Positions 12,207-23,000 of a stretch of DNA of 64,000 bases are shown here, piece after piece. Location of the stretch: positions 4,030,001-4,094,000 of the forward strand of contig NC_064220.1 of the NCBI RefSeq assembly GCF_023101765.2, written 5' to 3'. Made by a program: the position numbers and the translations under genes. This stretch comes from Spodoptera frugiperda. Taxonomy: Eukaryota > Arthropoda > Insecta > Lepidoptera > Noctuidae. The notes beneath the pieces are model-generated. The model had not been told where the DNA came from and ran no database searches. It was given only the letters and a program-made list of their open reading frames with translations. Within the stretch, counting starts at the first letter, position 1. The number at the start of each line of letters is the position of its first letter.

Positions 12207-15179
12207 TTAGGGCTTCACAGTCGAAACAATAGTATCATCAGTCGTGTTGGGTTGATGGAAGAAGTACAACATGAAACCAGCTGCTAAAAGGAAATGAAAA
12301 GCGAGTATGGATCCGATGAGAATGAGAAAATATCTAGATTTCCTAAGTGCTGGCATGAGCCAGAAGATAAGTACTGCTCCGGACACGAAAGCGGCCATCA
12401 GGACGAAGAGCCATTGCAGCCAGAAGACTTGGATTGTCCATAGTACTGCCACGGGAATGTATATGGAGAGTGAGTATCCATATAGGCAGAATAGTGACAT
12501 CATTGTTGGTGACTTTGCATCCTGAAACAATAGTTCATGTTAGTGTTTATCACTTTACAAGCTTCTTGAGACTTTGTCTCCGCCAACGTTGGTCACCGTT
12601 GACCCCCGTGGCAAGTGTTAAGCACATTTGAGAGGCCCTCCTACTTTTCCTTATTTATTTCAATATTTAAAAAGGGGGCTTTCTAGTTTATACTTGTTAC
12701 ATTAATTTATACAATAATATATTATTTAGCAGTAATTTACCTGATTCTCTATCTCGTCATGTCCATCAGTAGTTGAGGTCCATTTCAATGCAGCCCAGAG
12801 AGCCAGTGGTACGATCCACACATAGCAGGTGATGGCCGTCGCAGCAATAGACACCAGGTGGAAGTCGTAGCGCCATACAAAGCCTTTCTTATTAGCATTG
12901 TGCAAGTAGCTGGCTATGTTACCGCTTACTGCTATTGTGAATATCTGGAAATATATAGGGATATTTTAGTATCCATGCAATGGACTGGCACATACAAAAA
13001 AGTGGCACAGAAAAAAATATAAATTCAATAATAAAAAATAACAAAAAATGTGCTAAACCTTGTTGTAGTGAGGTGGCATATATTATTGCCTAACATCAAG
13101 TCTCTTACTAGATGATCTGTTATCAAATATAATATATTTTTAAGTAAAAAAAGTTAAGTTTATGTAAGTACTGTAAGATCGGGTTTTGTTCACCCTAAAA
13201 AATTACTTTAACCCAAACTTTTAGACCAATGAAAAACTAATACACGCTTTGTTTTGGATTTACCTAAATAGTATAAACCACTAATAAAATTTAAAACATA
13301 ACCTTTTGGGCCAACAAAAAGATCTTAATTATGTATAACACTTACCAGGGTTTTAAGTTTTTAAACTGACATGGTCACTAACACTATAATTAGAACTTGT
13401 GACGGGATATTTACCATGTTTATTATTTATGCGACGAGGAACATCTACAGGAGGAGCTGACACATGTGATGAAGGTGCTGCAGAGTAACGGATATAGGAT
13501 TGCAAAGCACAAGAAGAAACCCACTAATAGACATCGGAGGTGCGAGGTTGAGAGGCAACCAGCATTTATGCCATATGTGAAGGGAGTGACAGATAAGGTT
13601 GCAAACATTCTCCACAAATACGCCATTAAGACTGTCTTCACTCCTTTCCGGAAAGTTTCCCAGATGCTGCGCTCGCCGAAGGATAGCCTCTAGAAAGACC
13701 TGGTGTCTATAAAGTGGACTGTAGTTGTGGCAAATCATATATCGGTCAGACTAAGCGTACTGTGGCTTGTAGAATTTCTGAGCATATCAGAGCGGTGAAA
13801 AACAACGACGCACAAAAATCCGCTATAGCTCAACACATCCTGGAGGCTGGATCAAACCACTGGATTGAGTTACATAACCCACAAGTTATCTCGACAGAAC
13901 GCCACTATATACCTAGACTGGTAAGAGAAGCGATTGAGATAACCAAGTACAAAAACTTCAACCGGGAGGATGGGTTTCAACTGTCGAGGGCTTGGAATCC
14001 AGTGGTCCAACTGTGTAAAACCCGCAAAAGTGCCAAGAAAGAAAAAGTTCGCGAGCGGACACAGTGAGTTTGTGTGTCGAGAGCTAAACCGAGATACAAG
14101 TGACAATGGTAGTGGTGTTAGTGACGTCAGCAAGAAACGAACGAGAAAGCGGGTAGACCGATTTGTCTGCTCGTGAACACCCACCCGCATTTACTCCAGT
14201 TAATCCGTGATCATGGCGCTTGCAACAGTGCCGAAATATCGGAAACTCACCAAATTCAATAAACATGGTAAATATCCCGTCACAAACTTACCAGGGTGAC
14301 AGAAATCCAAATAGGTCCATACAGATCTGGCTTTCCCTTGATCCTTTCATCGAAGTAGTTGCGAGATACCTTTTGTGGCAGTACAGAGGATATAATGCGC
14401 TCAACCACCTCATTTGTGTGCACATCGAAATATTTCTGATAGTATTCTATGGTCCAGAAATTGTGGTTCGCTGTGAAGTAAATAAACAAGGATTACAATA
14501 TATGAAAGTAGTACATGGACTTAATCCATTACAGCATAACATTCGATAAACTGGATGCTAGAAAATTCTATATATTGTGAATTATTCATTAAATAAAAAT
14601 TAATTCAATTAAAATCATAATAAGTGCTAAAATAAACTTTATGCTGTAATCGGTTAAGTTTTAAAAGGAAGTTGTGATATGAATCACACTGATAACAAAG
14701 TTTAGTATGTTTAGGACTATGATTAACCCAGTAACATGAAGATGTTATCACTTTTAGTGATAGGACTGTTTTTAGTGATTGTATCCGTGACGGGTGTTGA
14801 ATGTTACTAGCTAATATATGTATAAAGTTTCTTACCTATTTACTATTTAAACTCTACATTACTTAATACTAATGCAACAATTATAATCCATCTATTTAAG
14901 TTACCAACTAGTGAAAATATTATTTTGGAATATTTGTTCCAAATAAATTAAGAATGAGTGGATTTTTTCAGCATAAGATTAACAAAGTTGCTTACTTTGA
15001 GGGGCAGCCTCCGGTTCTTCAATCGTTTTGGGCTCATCAAAAGTATAGTTTGGATTTGACATAGTGTTGTTGTATTGATTTGTGTGCACTGCCTCCACGT
15101 CAATACGGGCACTTCGATTATTATGCTCAGGAGAATAGTCCTGGAAGTCCAAAAGTTCACCTGTGTTCACGTTCGCCAT
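12207..15179 (-). CDS. YIPF1: YIPF1/YIPF2 homologue: Yip1-domain Golgi membrane protein
   Basis: Four coding exons are read on the minus strand: 15179-14996, 14470-14292, 12944-12741 and 12521-12207. Phases match and give 293 aa. After a polar cytosolic N-terminus come FWTIEYYQKYFDV and PDLYGPIWI, the cytosolic signature of Yip1 family members 1 and 2. About five hydrophobic segments follow, with conserved FCLYGYSLSIYIPVAVLW near residue 195. Yip1 proteins bind Rab GTPases and act in ER-Golgi and Golgi trafficking. Family members 1 and 2 are similar enough that I cannot separate them, and one insect gene probably covers both. Intron 2 carries a Penelope-like element whose target duplication overlaps the exon 2 splice donor. 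The gene is convergent with ATRIP and divergent from PCF11. Confidence 0.92.
13424..14067 (+). pseudogene. Broken PLE reverse transcriptase tail plus GIY-YIG endonuclease
   Basis: The first frame (about 13430-13693) reads the end of the reverse transcriptase, with AFMPYVKGVTDKVANIL and KTVFTPFRKVSQMLRSPKD, and then meets TAG. A frame change near 13694-13698 leads into GVYKVDCSCGKSYIGQT from about 13699 and RISEH, which are the first motifs of the GIY-YIG nuclease with its upstream cysteines. The frame ends in TGA at 14065-14067. The frameshift and stop show that it is inactive. The family is recognised from these motifs only. Confidence 0.85.
14195..14250 (+). ncRNA. Hammerhead-ribozyme-like motif of the PLE
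   Basis: Downstream of the GIY-YIG frame, on the same strand, the order is: GTGATCA (14207-14213), a six-pair stem (GGCGCT 14215-14220 with AGTGCC 14227-14232), then GAAATATC (14233-14240). The hammerhead core is CUGANGA, stem II, GAAA. Here the two deviating core bases, C3 and G8, are replaced by G and C, and these are the two that pair with each other. One extra T (14214) precedes stem II. A minimal stem III (A..U) would put cleavage after C14240. Stem I pairs TCC/GGA and then GTT/AAC around an AA bulge. The copy may be degenerate and inactive. Confidence 0.5.
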
Positions 15180-16599
15180 AATTATTTACTTCATAAACAG
15201 CGAAGTAATAAAATACGATATTTTATTTGGTTTTGTAGACGAGTTAACTTTACGAAATTGACAGATTCACACTCAGCCAGCAAACAATCTAAAACTGTCA
15301 CTGTCATTATTTTCCAATAACGAGATTGATATTCTCGATAAGCATACTCGTATTTATTTTATTTAACTAGTATGGATTTGTTTTACAATTGTTATTTTAT
15401 AGGACATTCTACTATTATATAACATTAATCACTTTTTTTAAGAATATTTTTTCTGTAGGTACCTACTCTTTAGGTAGAGATAGGTGATATTTTATAAGGT
15501 ACCTAATAGAAAAGTTGGGTACTTTCAAAGATTGTTTATCTTCAATGCTATTTTAATTAACGGGTTGATTGTAGTGTATTGTTTGTTCAACATGTGGGAA
15601 ATCCACTGGTTACAGGTTGGATCAACAGTTAGCAGCATTATAATTTTATGCATTTTATTAAAAAGTCCTCTATAATTAGTATGATACACATCTTTAAAAA
15701 TTTTTTGCACACAGTCGTGGCTAGTGTATTCCTTTCCTGGCACGCCTAAACTTGCCCTATATTTATTATAATCTTTGACTCCAATTCACTTTGAATTTGA
15801 AATTAGCCCTTTCAGCGCTTGGGCACATCGCTCGACAATTTTATTGTCCTTGACCCGTGAACAATTTTTTTAAATAATTTTATTCGTGACCATAGTTACA
15901 GAGTCTTTCGACCCATGAACAAAGAAGTGCAGTGTTGCCACTGCTACGGCAATTGCCGTGTTCTACGGTATTCTACGGTATACGGTGACCATATTTTTAA
16001 TAATAAAAATCTACGGCAATTTTCCCACTAATTCACCTATTAAAAAAAGGAATAAAACATGAGCCTATTAATATTGTGTTAAGTCGGTATACCTAAGTCG
16101 TTTTTAATTTTCTATTCATTTTTCATTTACATTAGATAGATGAAGAATCACATACTTAATTCGGTTACTGAGAAATAACGTTTGATATAAAAGCAATTTA
16201 GAGCGCGCAGTAGTATGGATGTTAACAAATAACAACCATAACAAAAATATAATAATAATCATCGTGATCATAAAATAATAATCGCATTTAACTCATATTT
16301 GTGTAAATATACAAAGTAAATATTATCAAAATAATTGTGAAAAAAAATCTATCGTAATTCAAACCTTCTGTTCAATATAAAAATTTGAAAACATTAAAAA
16401 GCTGAAAACAAGGGCTACGGACTTCGAGAACATGTTTCCTTAAAAACACGGTAATTTTCCCTGCCAAACACGGCAGTCCAAAATTTATCGCTGGCAACAC
16501 TCAGGAAGAGGGAAGGGGAAATCGACCAACGCCATTTTGTTTTCAACAAGACGTCGCAACGTCAAGTCGATACAGTCCGTCTTTTCATGTCGCGTCGAA
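15180..16599. other. Intergenic region between divergent YIPF and PCF11 genes
   Basis: This holds the upstream sequence of both genes. The stretch 15180-15930 is AT-rich with no gene I can support. The stretch 15929-16503 may be a small DNA transposon, listed separately. The 16500-16720 stretch is the likely PCF11 promoter and first untranslated exon. Confidence 0.5.
15929..16503. mobile_element. Possible hAT-type miniature inverted-repeat element
   Basis: The left end reads CAGTGTTGCCACTG. The right end reads TGGCAACACTC, an inverted match of ten bases. CAGNGTTGCCA is a usual hAT terminal sequence. Related cggcaattttccc/ggtaattttccc and acggca blocks recur near both ends. I cannot find a convincing 8-bp target duplication, so the call is tentative. 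Confidence 0.35.
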
Positions 16600-16719
16600 G
16601 GGAACTAATTTAGTATACGCGATTTAGACACCATAAATGTATCTGTTCAACTTGTACGAGTGTTGATTGCTACAATAAAGTGTACATATCAAAGACAGTG
16701 TTTTGCAATTTGTGATAAC

Positions 16720-16812
16720 GTAAGTTCACTACGTGTTCATTTCTGAAATTTCGCCATATTGGCTAACCACGTAACAGAGTAATTTCTAAACTTAGTATTT
16801 GGTTAATTACAG
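16720..16812 (+). other. PCF11: Intron in the PCF11 5' untranslated region
   Basis: GTAAGT at 16720 and TTAATTACAG ending at 16812 form a good 93-bp intron just upstream of the PCF11 start codon. This implies a first untranslated exon ending at 16719. It is inferred from splice-site sequence only. Confidence 0.5.
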
Positions 16813-16839
16813 TGATGTTCAGTTGAAGATTTACTTGGC

Positions 16840-17001
16840 ATGGTGATTTCTACGACTACGGTCGTCGGTCAAGATGTCCAAGGAAGTAGCGGAAGAGTAT
16901 GCTTCCAGTTTAGCGGACCTAACCGTCAACAGCAAGCCGCTGATAAATATGTTGACTATTCTCGCAGAAGAGAACATCGACCACGCCGGGGTTATCGTTG
17001 A
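16840..17001 (+). promoter_or_regulatory. Upstream ORF overlapping the PCF11 start codon
   Basis: An ATG at 16840, 34 bases before the PCF11 ATG and in another frame, opens a 53-codon frame that runs over the true start and stops with TGA at 16999-17001, still in exon 1. If the transcript includes it, ribosomes would have to leak past it to make PCF11. Confidence 0.45.
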
Positions 17002-20000
17002 AACGGTGGAGAAGCATTTAGAGAAGGTGAATTTCAATTTTTAAAATTAACGCGTGTGAGGTGCATCGGAATTAAATGCCACACGGTCACGTGAGAGCTA
17101 GGGGAATAATGGGAAAGTGTTGTCAAATATTGAATTGATGACGCGCGCTACTCGTTGCGTGCTTCTCGTGTTTACTATGACTAGTGTGACTAATTCGACC
17201 TCGTTGTAACCAGTCGAAGCAGTAACAGGTATCTCCTACAGTATGTTCCTATTTCACAATATTACTGATAACAATATGACAGCATTGGCTATAATTACTT
17301 CTGTAGTGTTAGTTGTTTCAAGTCTGTACACAAGAAACTCGTTTAAAACCATTTACTTTTGACTGTTAATGTTAGCATGAATTTAACCAAAAATTGAGTT
17401 TATTGCTTTCATTATTGATTTCAACTTTTAAATATTGCCATGTAATTACATCATTACATTGATTATTTTTATTTTTTAAGTTCTGTGGTGATTAACTTTT
17501 ATCAGTCCAGTGTAATTTAGTTAATCTACTTGAAATTGTTGTTGTTCAAACAAATACAAAATGATAATCATCATATTACAACTTACAACAATCAAAATTA
17601 GTCAGTACTAATATGGTAAAATTGCCAAAGTATTGCACTCACCCAGTTCCTGATAATGTTATACTATATGTCCATAAAACTAAATGGTAATAAATTACAT
17701 TTGAAACAATTTGTCACAGTATATGAAACACTAATCTACAATCAATAGCAATAATGTTATCATGTTGAAAACTTGAATTCACAATTAGGAGATACCTGTA
17801 GCAAAAGATAACATATCTGCCTTCAAGGGTATGTAATCCTTATCTTTTCAGTTGTATATCCAAGAAATTGTTTACAATAAAGCTTTTTGAAACTGAATTC
17901 TTATTTATTTTTCACATTTTAACAATTAAAAAGGTTGATAAAGCAAATTCTTGTCTTATTCTATCCTGTACCATTATAACGGATGGGTGCAAAGCAAGCC
18001 TTTGCAAGACGAGGTCAAGTTTGTACTTGGCTAGCCTGGGGTTTGGGACTAGAAGTTATTTTTCCTCTACACAGGTACACCCAGACATCAAGCTGCCAGT
18101 ACTGTATTTAGTTGATTCAATTATCAAGAATGTCGGTGGAGCCTACACACAGAAGTTTTCTCAAAGCATTGTCAATATGTTTACCAGGACTTTCAAACAG
18201 GTAATTATTGTGAGTTTATTGTTCAATACTTTGTTTTAAAATTTGTTTCTTTATAAACATGCATGTTCTAATATTGTTTGTTTGCACAGGTGGATGAAAA
18301 AATCAGGTCTCAGATGTTTAAGCTACGTGAGACTTGGCACGATGTCTTTCCTGCTACCAAGCTGTATCAGCTGGATGTCAAAGTGAACTTGATCGACCCA
18401 GCATGGCCCATACAAGCGCAGCCGCAGCAGTCAAACATCCATGTAAATCCAAATTTTCTGAAAAAGGTGTTTTTTTAGTTGATTATTGTTTTGACATTGA
18501 TTTAGTAAATATGCTGTAGGTGGGCCTCTGGCTCTTCTTGACACAATGCTATTTTGCTTGCATAATAGAACATCATGTATCAGCTGTAACCCCCGCTGTA
18601 TTTTATCATTATGCAAGTAGTCTGGGATATTGCTTGATTATGCTGTGTCACCCTGCATTATTTCATGTTTATATATAGTTTTATTATCCATTTAAAACAT
18701 ATAATCACAGCTATCTATGAAATTTGGGCAGTGTTCATTTCAGAAATGGGTTGCATAGTTACAAGTTTCTGGGAATTTCTTGATTTAATATCTGGATAAA
18801 ACAGCACTAACTTGACTGCTGGCACCATTCTAACAGTTGTTTCTTTTTGACAGACTACTGCTACCACCAGCACTACAGTCACTCCAGCCGCAGTCGTCCC
18901 TGCTGAAGAGGACGAGAAGATGAGGAATATCCTCGCCAAGAAAGAACAGGAGCTCCTCATGCTGCAGAGGAAGAAAGTAGAAATGGAACTGGAACAGATG
19001 CGGCGGCAGGTCGAGCTTGCCGAGAAAACTGTTACTAAAAAGGTAAGATTTTGTTTTCATTCACTCTGATTTTCGATCCTTTCTGGTCGAATTTCAGCCT
19101 GTTGTGTATTTTCTACTGTTACTAAGTAATCTATGTATAGGTACATAATTTGTTTGTCCGCTCGCCCTGTTATGGGTTCATATGTATTGACAATTAATTT
19201 TAATATTAGATCAAATATGGTGTAGGCTTGATAAACTTAAATATCTGCATCAACTATTGACTAAAACATCACAAAAATCTTTTAATGTAGATCGATTCTA
19301 ATTATTAATTCTTTGGATTGAGATCAGTCATTAAATTCGGCCGTTAACGACTATACATTTTTGTCGATCGATCTAGTTTCGAAATCGAAAGAGGAGCATG
19401 ATTACGTACGATCGCGATTTCCGGACTTTCCTGGGGATTTTCCGTATTTTTTAATGTCCATTTTGTCGAGATAACGAAGGTTAGCCCTGTACTCTTTACA
19501 TTACATAAATACCTATATTTTAGATTTATTTTATTATATTGTCAAATCATCCATATCTTTATCGGTCATAATTATTATTCTTTTGCGGCTTCCAATGGCT
19601 TCTCTACCTACATCATTTTCTATTATTATACTGCATTGTTTGTTTTAGTAAAGACAAAAGCAGGATTAATATTTTACCAACAAATATTTTAAGTAACAAA
19701 CAATACATTTTAGCTAGCCTTCTCTATTGTTGAACCATTTAATGTTTAAAATACCACACGTCAACAAAGGCTAAGAAGACATTTTATTACAAGTTGTTAA
19801 GGAGAAAATTTTAAAGGGTACTCGAAGCACATAAAACAATGCCTAATACTATCTCTAGTCCATTGTCCTTTTGTTTAAGCAGTTTAAAGATAATAATTTA
19901 TTAATCCCTTTTTCTGAGAACTTGCTAATGTCCCATTGTACTGTTTCTCTCTGTTTTCTATTATGTATTAAATCGTTTCTAAATGTGAATATGTATTTAG

Positions 20001-23000
20001 ATAACATATTAATACATTTAGGAGATGTATTAAGGCGTGAGGCTATGTAATTTAAAATACATCTAATAGATGTATTTAGTGCAAATGAATCCCCGTAATT
20101 TTAATTTTAGTCGTTAGATTTTGGTCAATTTAGTGCATTATTATATAAATGCGTCCTGTTACAGCTATTTCTGATTATAATAATGACTAGGTACTTCCGC
20201 GCGGTGATGTTTTATATCCTATACTTAGCCTTCCTTAATAAATCCAACACATAAAATATTTTGTATGTTGATCCAGTAGTAGCAAAGATTAGCGAGTTCC
20301 GACAAATAAACAATTGTATAGATATCACGTGACGACGTAGTTAATTTCTAATTATAAACCCGGACTATTAATTATTTTATTGCTCATTATAGTTTAATGA
20401 CGTCGATTTCTTTATTCTTCTATTTTTCACATTAATTACGGTTATTAACTGATAGATACTAACTAATTTATAATTAGTAACGATGTCAGGAATGATGTTA
20501 ATGAGACAGGAGTGTGGACGAGGAATGATGTAATAAGATGATATCTTATAAAGGAAAATGGTAATAATGACGTATTGTACCGATACTGTAGACGTAACTT
20601 GGATAAAAGGCAATAAAAATAATTTAATTATACATTAAAACTTCCCTGTTTTTGTAGTCTGATTTAGACGTGAAATAATAGTATAGTTTTAGTAAATACC
20701 ACACGGAACCAGTAATAAAATAACACAACATTTCTAATATTTAAAAAATACCACATTGCTCCAAGAAGACAATAGGTACATTAAAACAATACCCCCGTAT
20801 TGTCTGCATTTACTAAAATCGTTATCATATCTTTCGGCGAACTAATTTTACAACCTTTACAATTCATAAACGCTAATCCTTTAATGGTTCAAGTTTAGGA
20901 AACAAACCTTGCTTATCACCGCGTGAAACAATGATCCTTTGTTATTAATGGTTTCTATAGAAATGGTAGTTTCATGGTATTTTTAGACCTAATTATCATA
21001 TCGTGTGATTTTAGAGTTAAACGTGATTATGAGCACGTATTTAGCAACTAGCTTCTGCTTGTGGCTTTGCATGCGCTATCAAGATTAAAAGTAGCCTATG
21101 AGTAATTTCAGCCTAAAACATATTTTTTTCTTATGTCCAATGGGGATGATGACATGGTATAAAAATTAAAAATCCTATTTAGTCCGTCAGTTCGTCCGTT
21201 TAGGCCATGAAAAAATATATGACACGTATTATTTTATTTTGTCATATTATAGAAAGATTAGATTATAAAATACGCGATATTCCAAATCAATAGATCTTCA
21301 AAAGTCGGTGTAACAAACAAATAATACCGAGAAACACCGACTTCCGATATTAAAGTTAAACTTTTTTAGTAAGTCGGTTTTAACCTAAATCATATCGTGT
21401 GTTTAGAGTTAAACGTGATTATGAGCACGTATTTAGTAACTAGTTTCTGCCAATGGTTTTGCCTTCGCTATCGAGATTAAAAGTAGCCTATGTGTTATTA
21501 TATTAAAACATAACTTTCTCTTATGCCCAATAGGGATGAAACGAGTATGAAAATTACAAATTATTTAGTGCCAGTTAGGCAAGAAAAAATTTTAGACACG
21601 CATTATTTTATTTTACATATAAGATTATGATCGAATCCAAGTTTAGGAGTAGTACCAAATACGTAAGCTATGTATAAAACGTACCTAGAAGCGACGTCAC
21701 GTGATATTCCAAATTAATGTATCTTCGCAGTATTTTCCATAGATATAAAAAATACGTGTCTAATATTTTAAAATATCTATAAGACGGACATAAAAGTAAA
21801 AATTCTTCATTGATAGGTTTAAAATGTTACAATATGACCTGTTCAGTAGTTATACTGAAATAGTAACAATGATACTTCACAAGCTTCTATTTGCATTGCT
21901 AGTAAGTAGATTGTTAATTTTAGTGAACCATTGACCATGTATTACCATACGTGGTATTAAACATGTTGTGTTTATCAATTCTTACGTGTCATTATGTACA
22001 GGAAGTTTTCTATACCCATTAGATGCGCTTGACTATGATTAGATCGTAATTGTCATGACATCACTACACCACAGCGATCTTAACGGCCTCGAAACGCGAA
22101 TCCGATGATATCGCTCTAATAGCACATTATTTTATACATATTTACCCACTATATGGGCACTTGACATTGATATAACTATGTTAGAATAGTTTACCAAAAC
22201 AAATATTGACATGAATCTCCAAAATTGCTATCTTATATCACATTGAGGGAAGTAGAGTTACTTAGCGAAACTTTGCCTTCAAATAAGTAGTTCAGAAGGC
22301 AGTAGGTTAAGGTTATCGTATTAATAATAAACCTTTTTTTGCGTCTGTACTTGGAAAATGTACCCACACCCACCCAAAAAACCGCGAGATGAAACGTTAA
22401 CTAAATTATGTTTAACAGTTTGTAGACGCGGTTTGCGAAACATTACTGATTAGTATTTACTTTAGCTCTAGAATCGAGGTTTACTCTTTACATACTATAC
22501 GTGTCTGACCTAGTTAGCTCAAGACTGCATGCATCGCATTACATAGTTCTTATTTACATGAAACTACTAAGATAATTATTAGGGAATAACGTATAAATAA
22601 TGATATGCGTAGATGATTCACGCGGGATAAACCAGGGGCGAGTTGAAGGGTTATCTGGATAGAGTTCATCGGCTCATTGGTAGCTCTTTTAATAATATTT
22701 TTATATGTATGCTTTGATATGTAGCGCGGTATACGCATATGTAGGAAATTAATACAAATATCATAAGGTTATTCTTTAATGGTAACCATTTATAAAGTAT
22801 CAGTTACTAAGTTAAAGTTACTATTTTACAAAATACCACGTATCTTACGGCATAACCAGTTTTGTCCCACAATATTAATTAATGAGATATTCATTCATTG
22901 TTTAATTCCTATAAAAAGTCATTTAGATAAGACACCTAAACAATGCAAAAGATAAGAACTTGTGTGAAAAGCTCCGCCCCTTTTTTTGCGGCGCCCTGAT

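Larger units (their letters stand above)
13352..14285 (+). mobile_element. 5'-truncated Penelope-like retroelement in YIPF intron 2, antisense to the gene
   Basis: The insert is bounded by identical 12-bp copies of ACTTACCAGGGT at 13340-13351 and 14286-14297, the expected target-site duplication. Its ends carry a perfect 28-bp inverted repeat (13397-13424 against 14258-14285, around accatg and catggt). Inside is the C-terminal part of a PLE protein, then a hammerhead-like motif. PLEs (Penelope, Athena and relatives) encode a reverse transcriptase fused to a GIY-YIG endonuclease and often have inverted or repeated termini with hammerhead ribozymes. At 934 bp this copy keeps only the end of the reverse transcriptase and is dead. 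Confidence 0.85.

Noticed and set aside
14841..14850. A U2-type reading of every intron, including TMEM33 intron 2
   Set aside because: For TMEM33 intron 2, a GT one base upstream with the CAG at about 46889 brings a stop or breaks the conserved frame; only the U12 reading fits. No other intron showed U12 sites.
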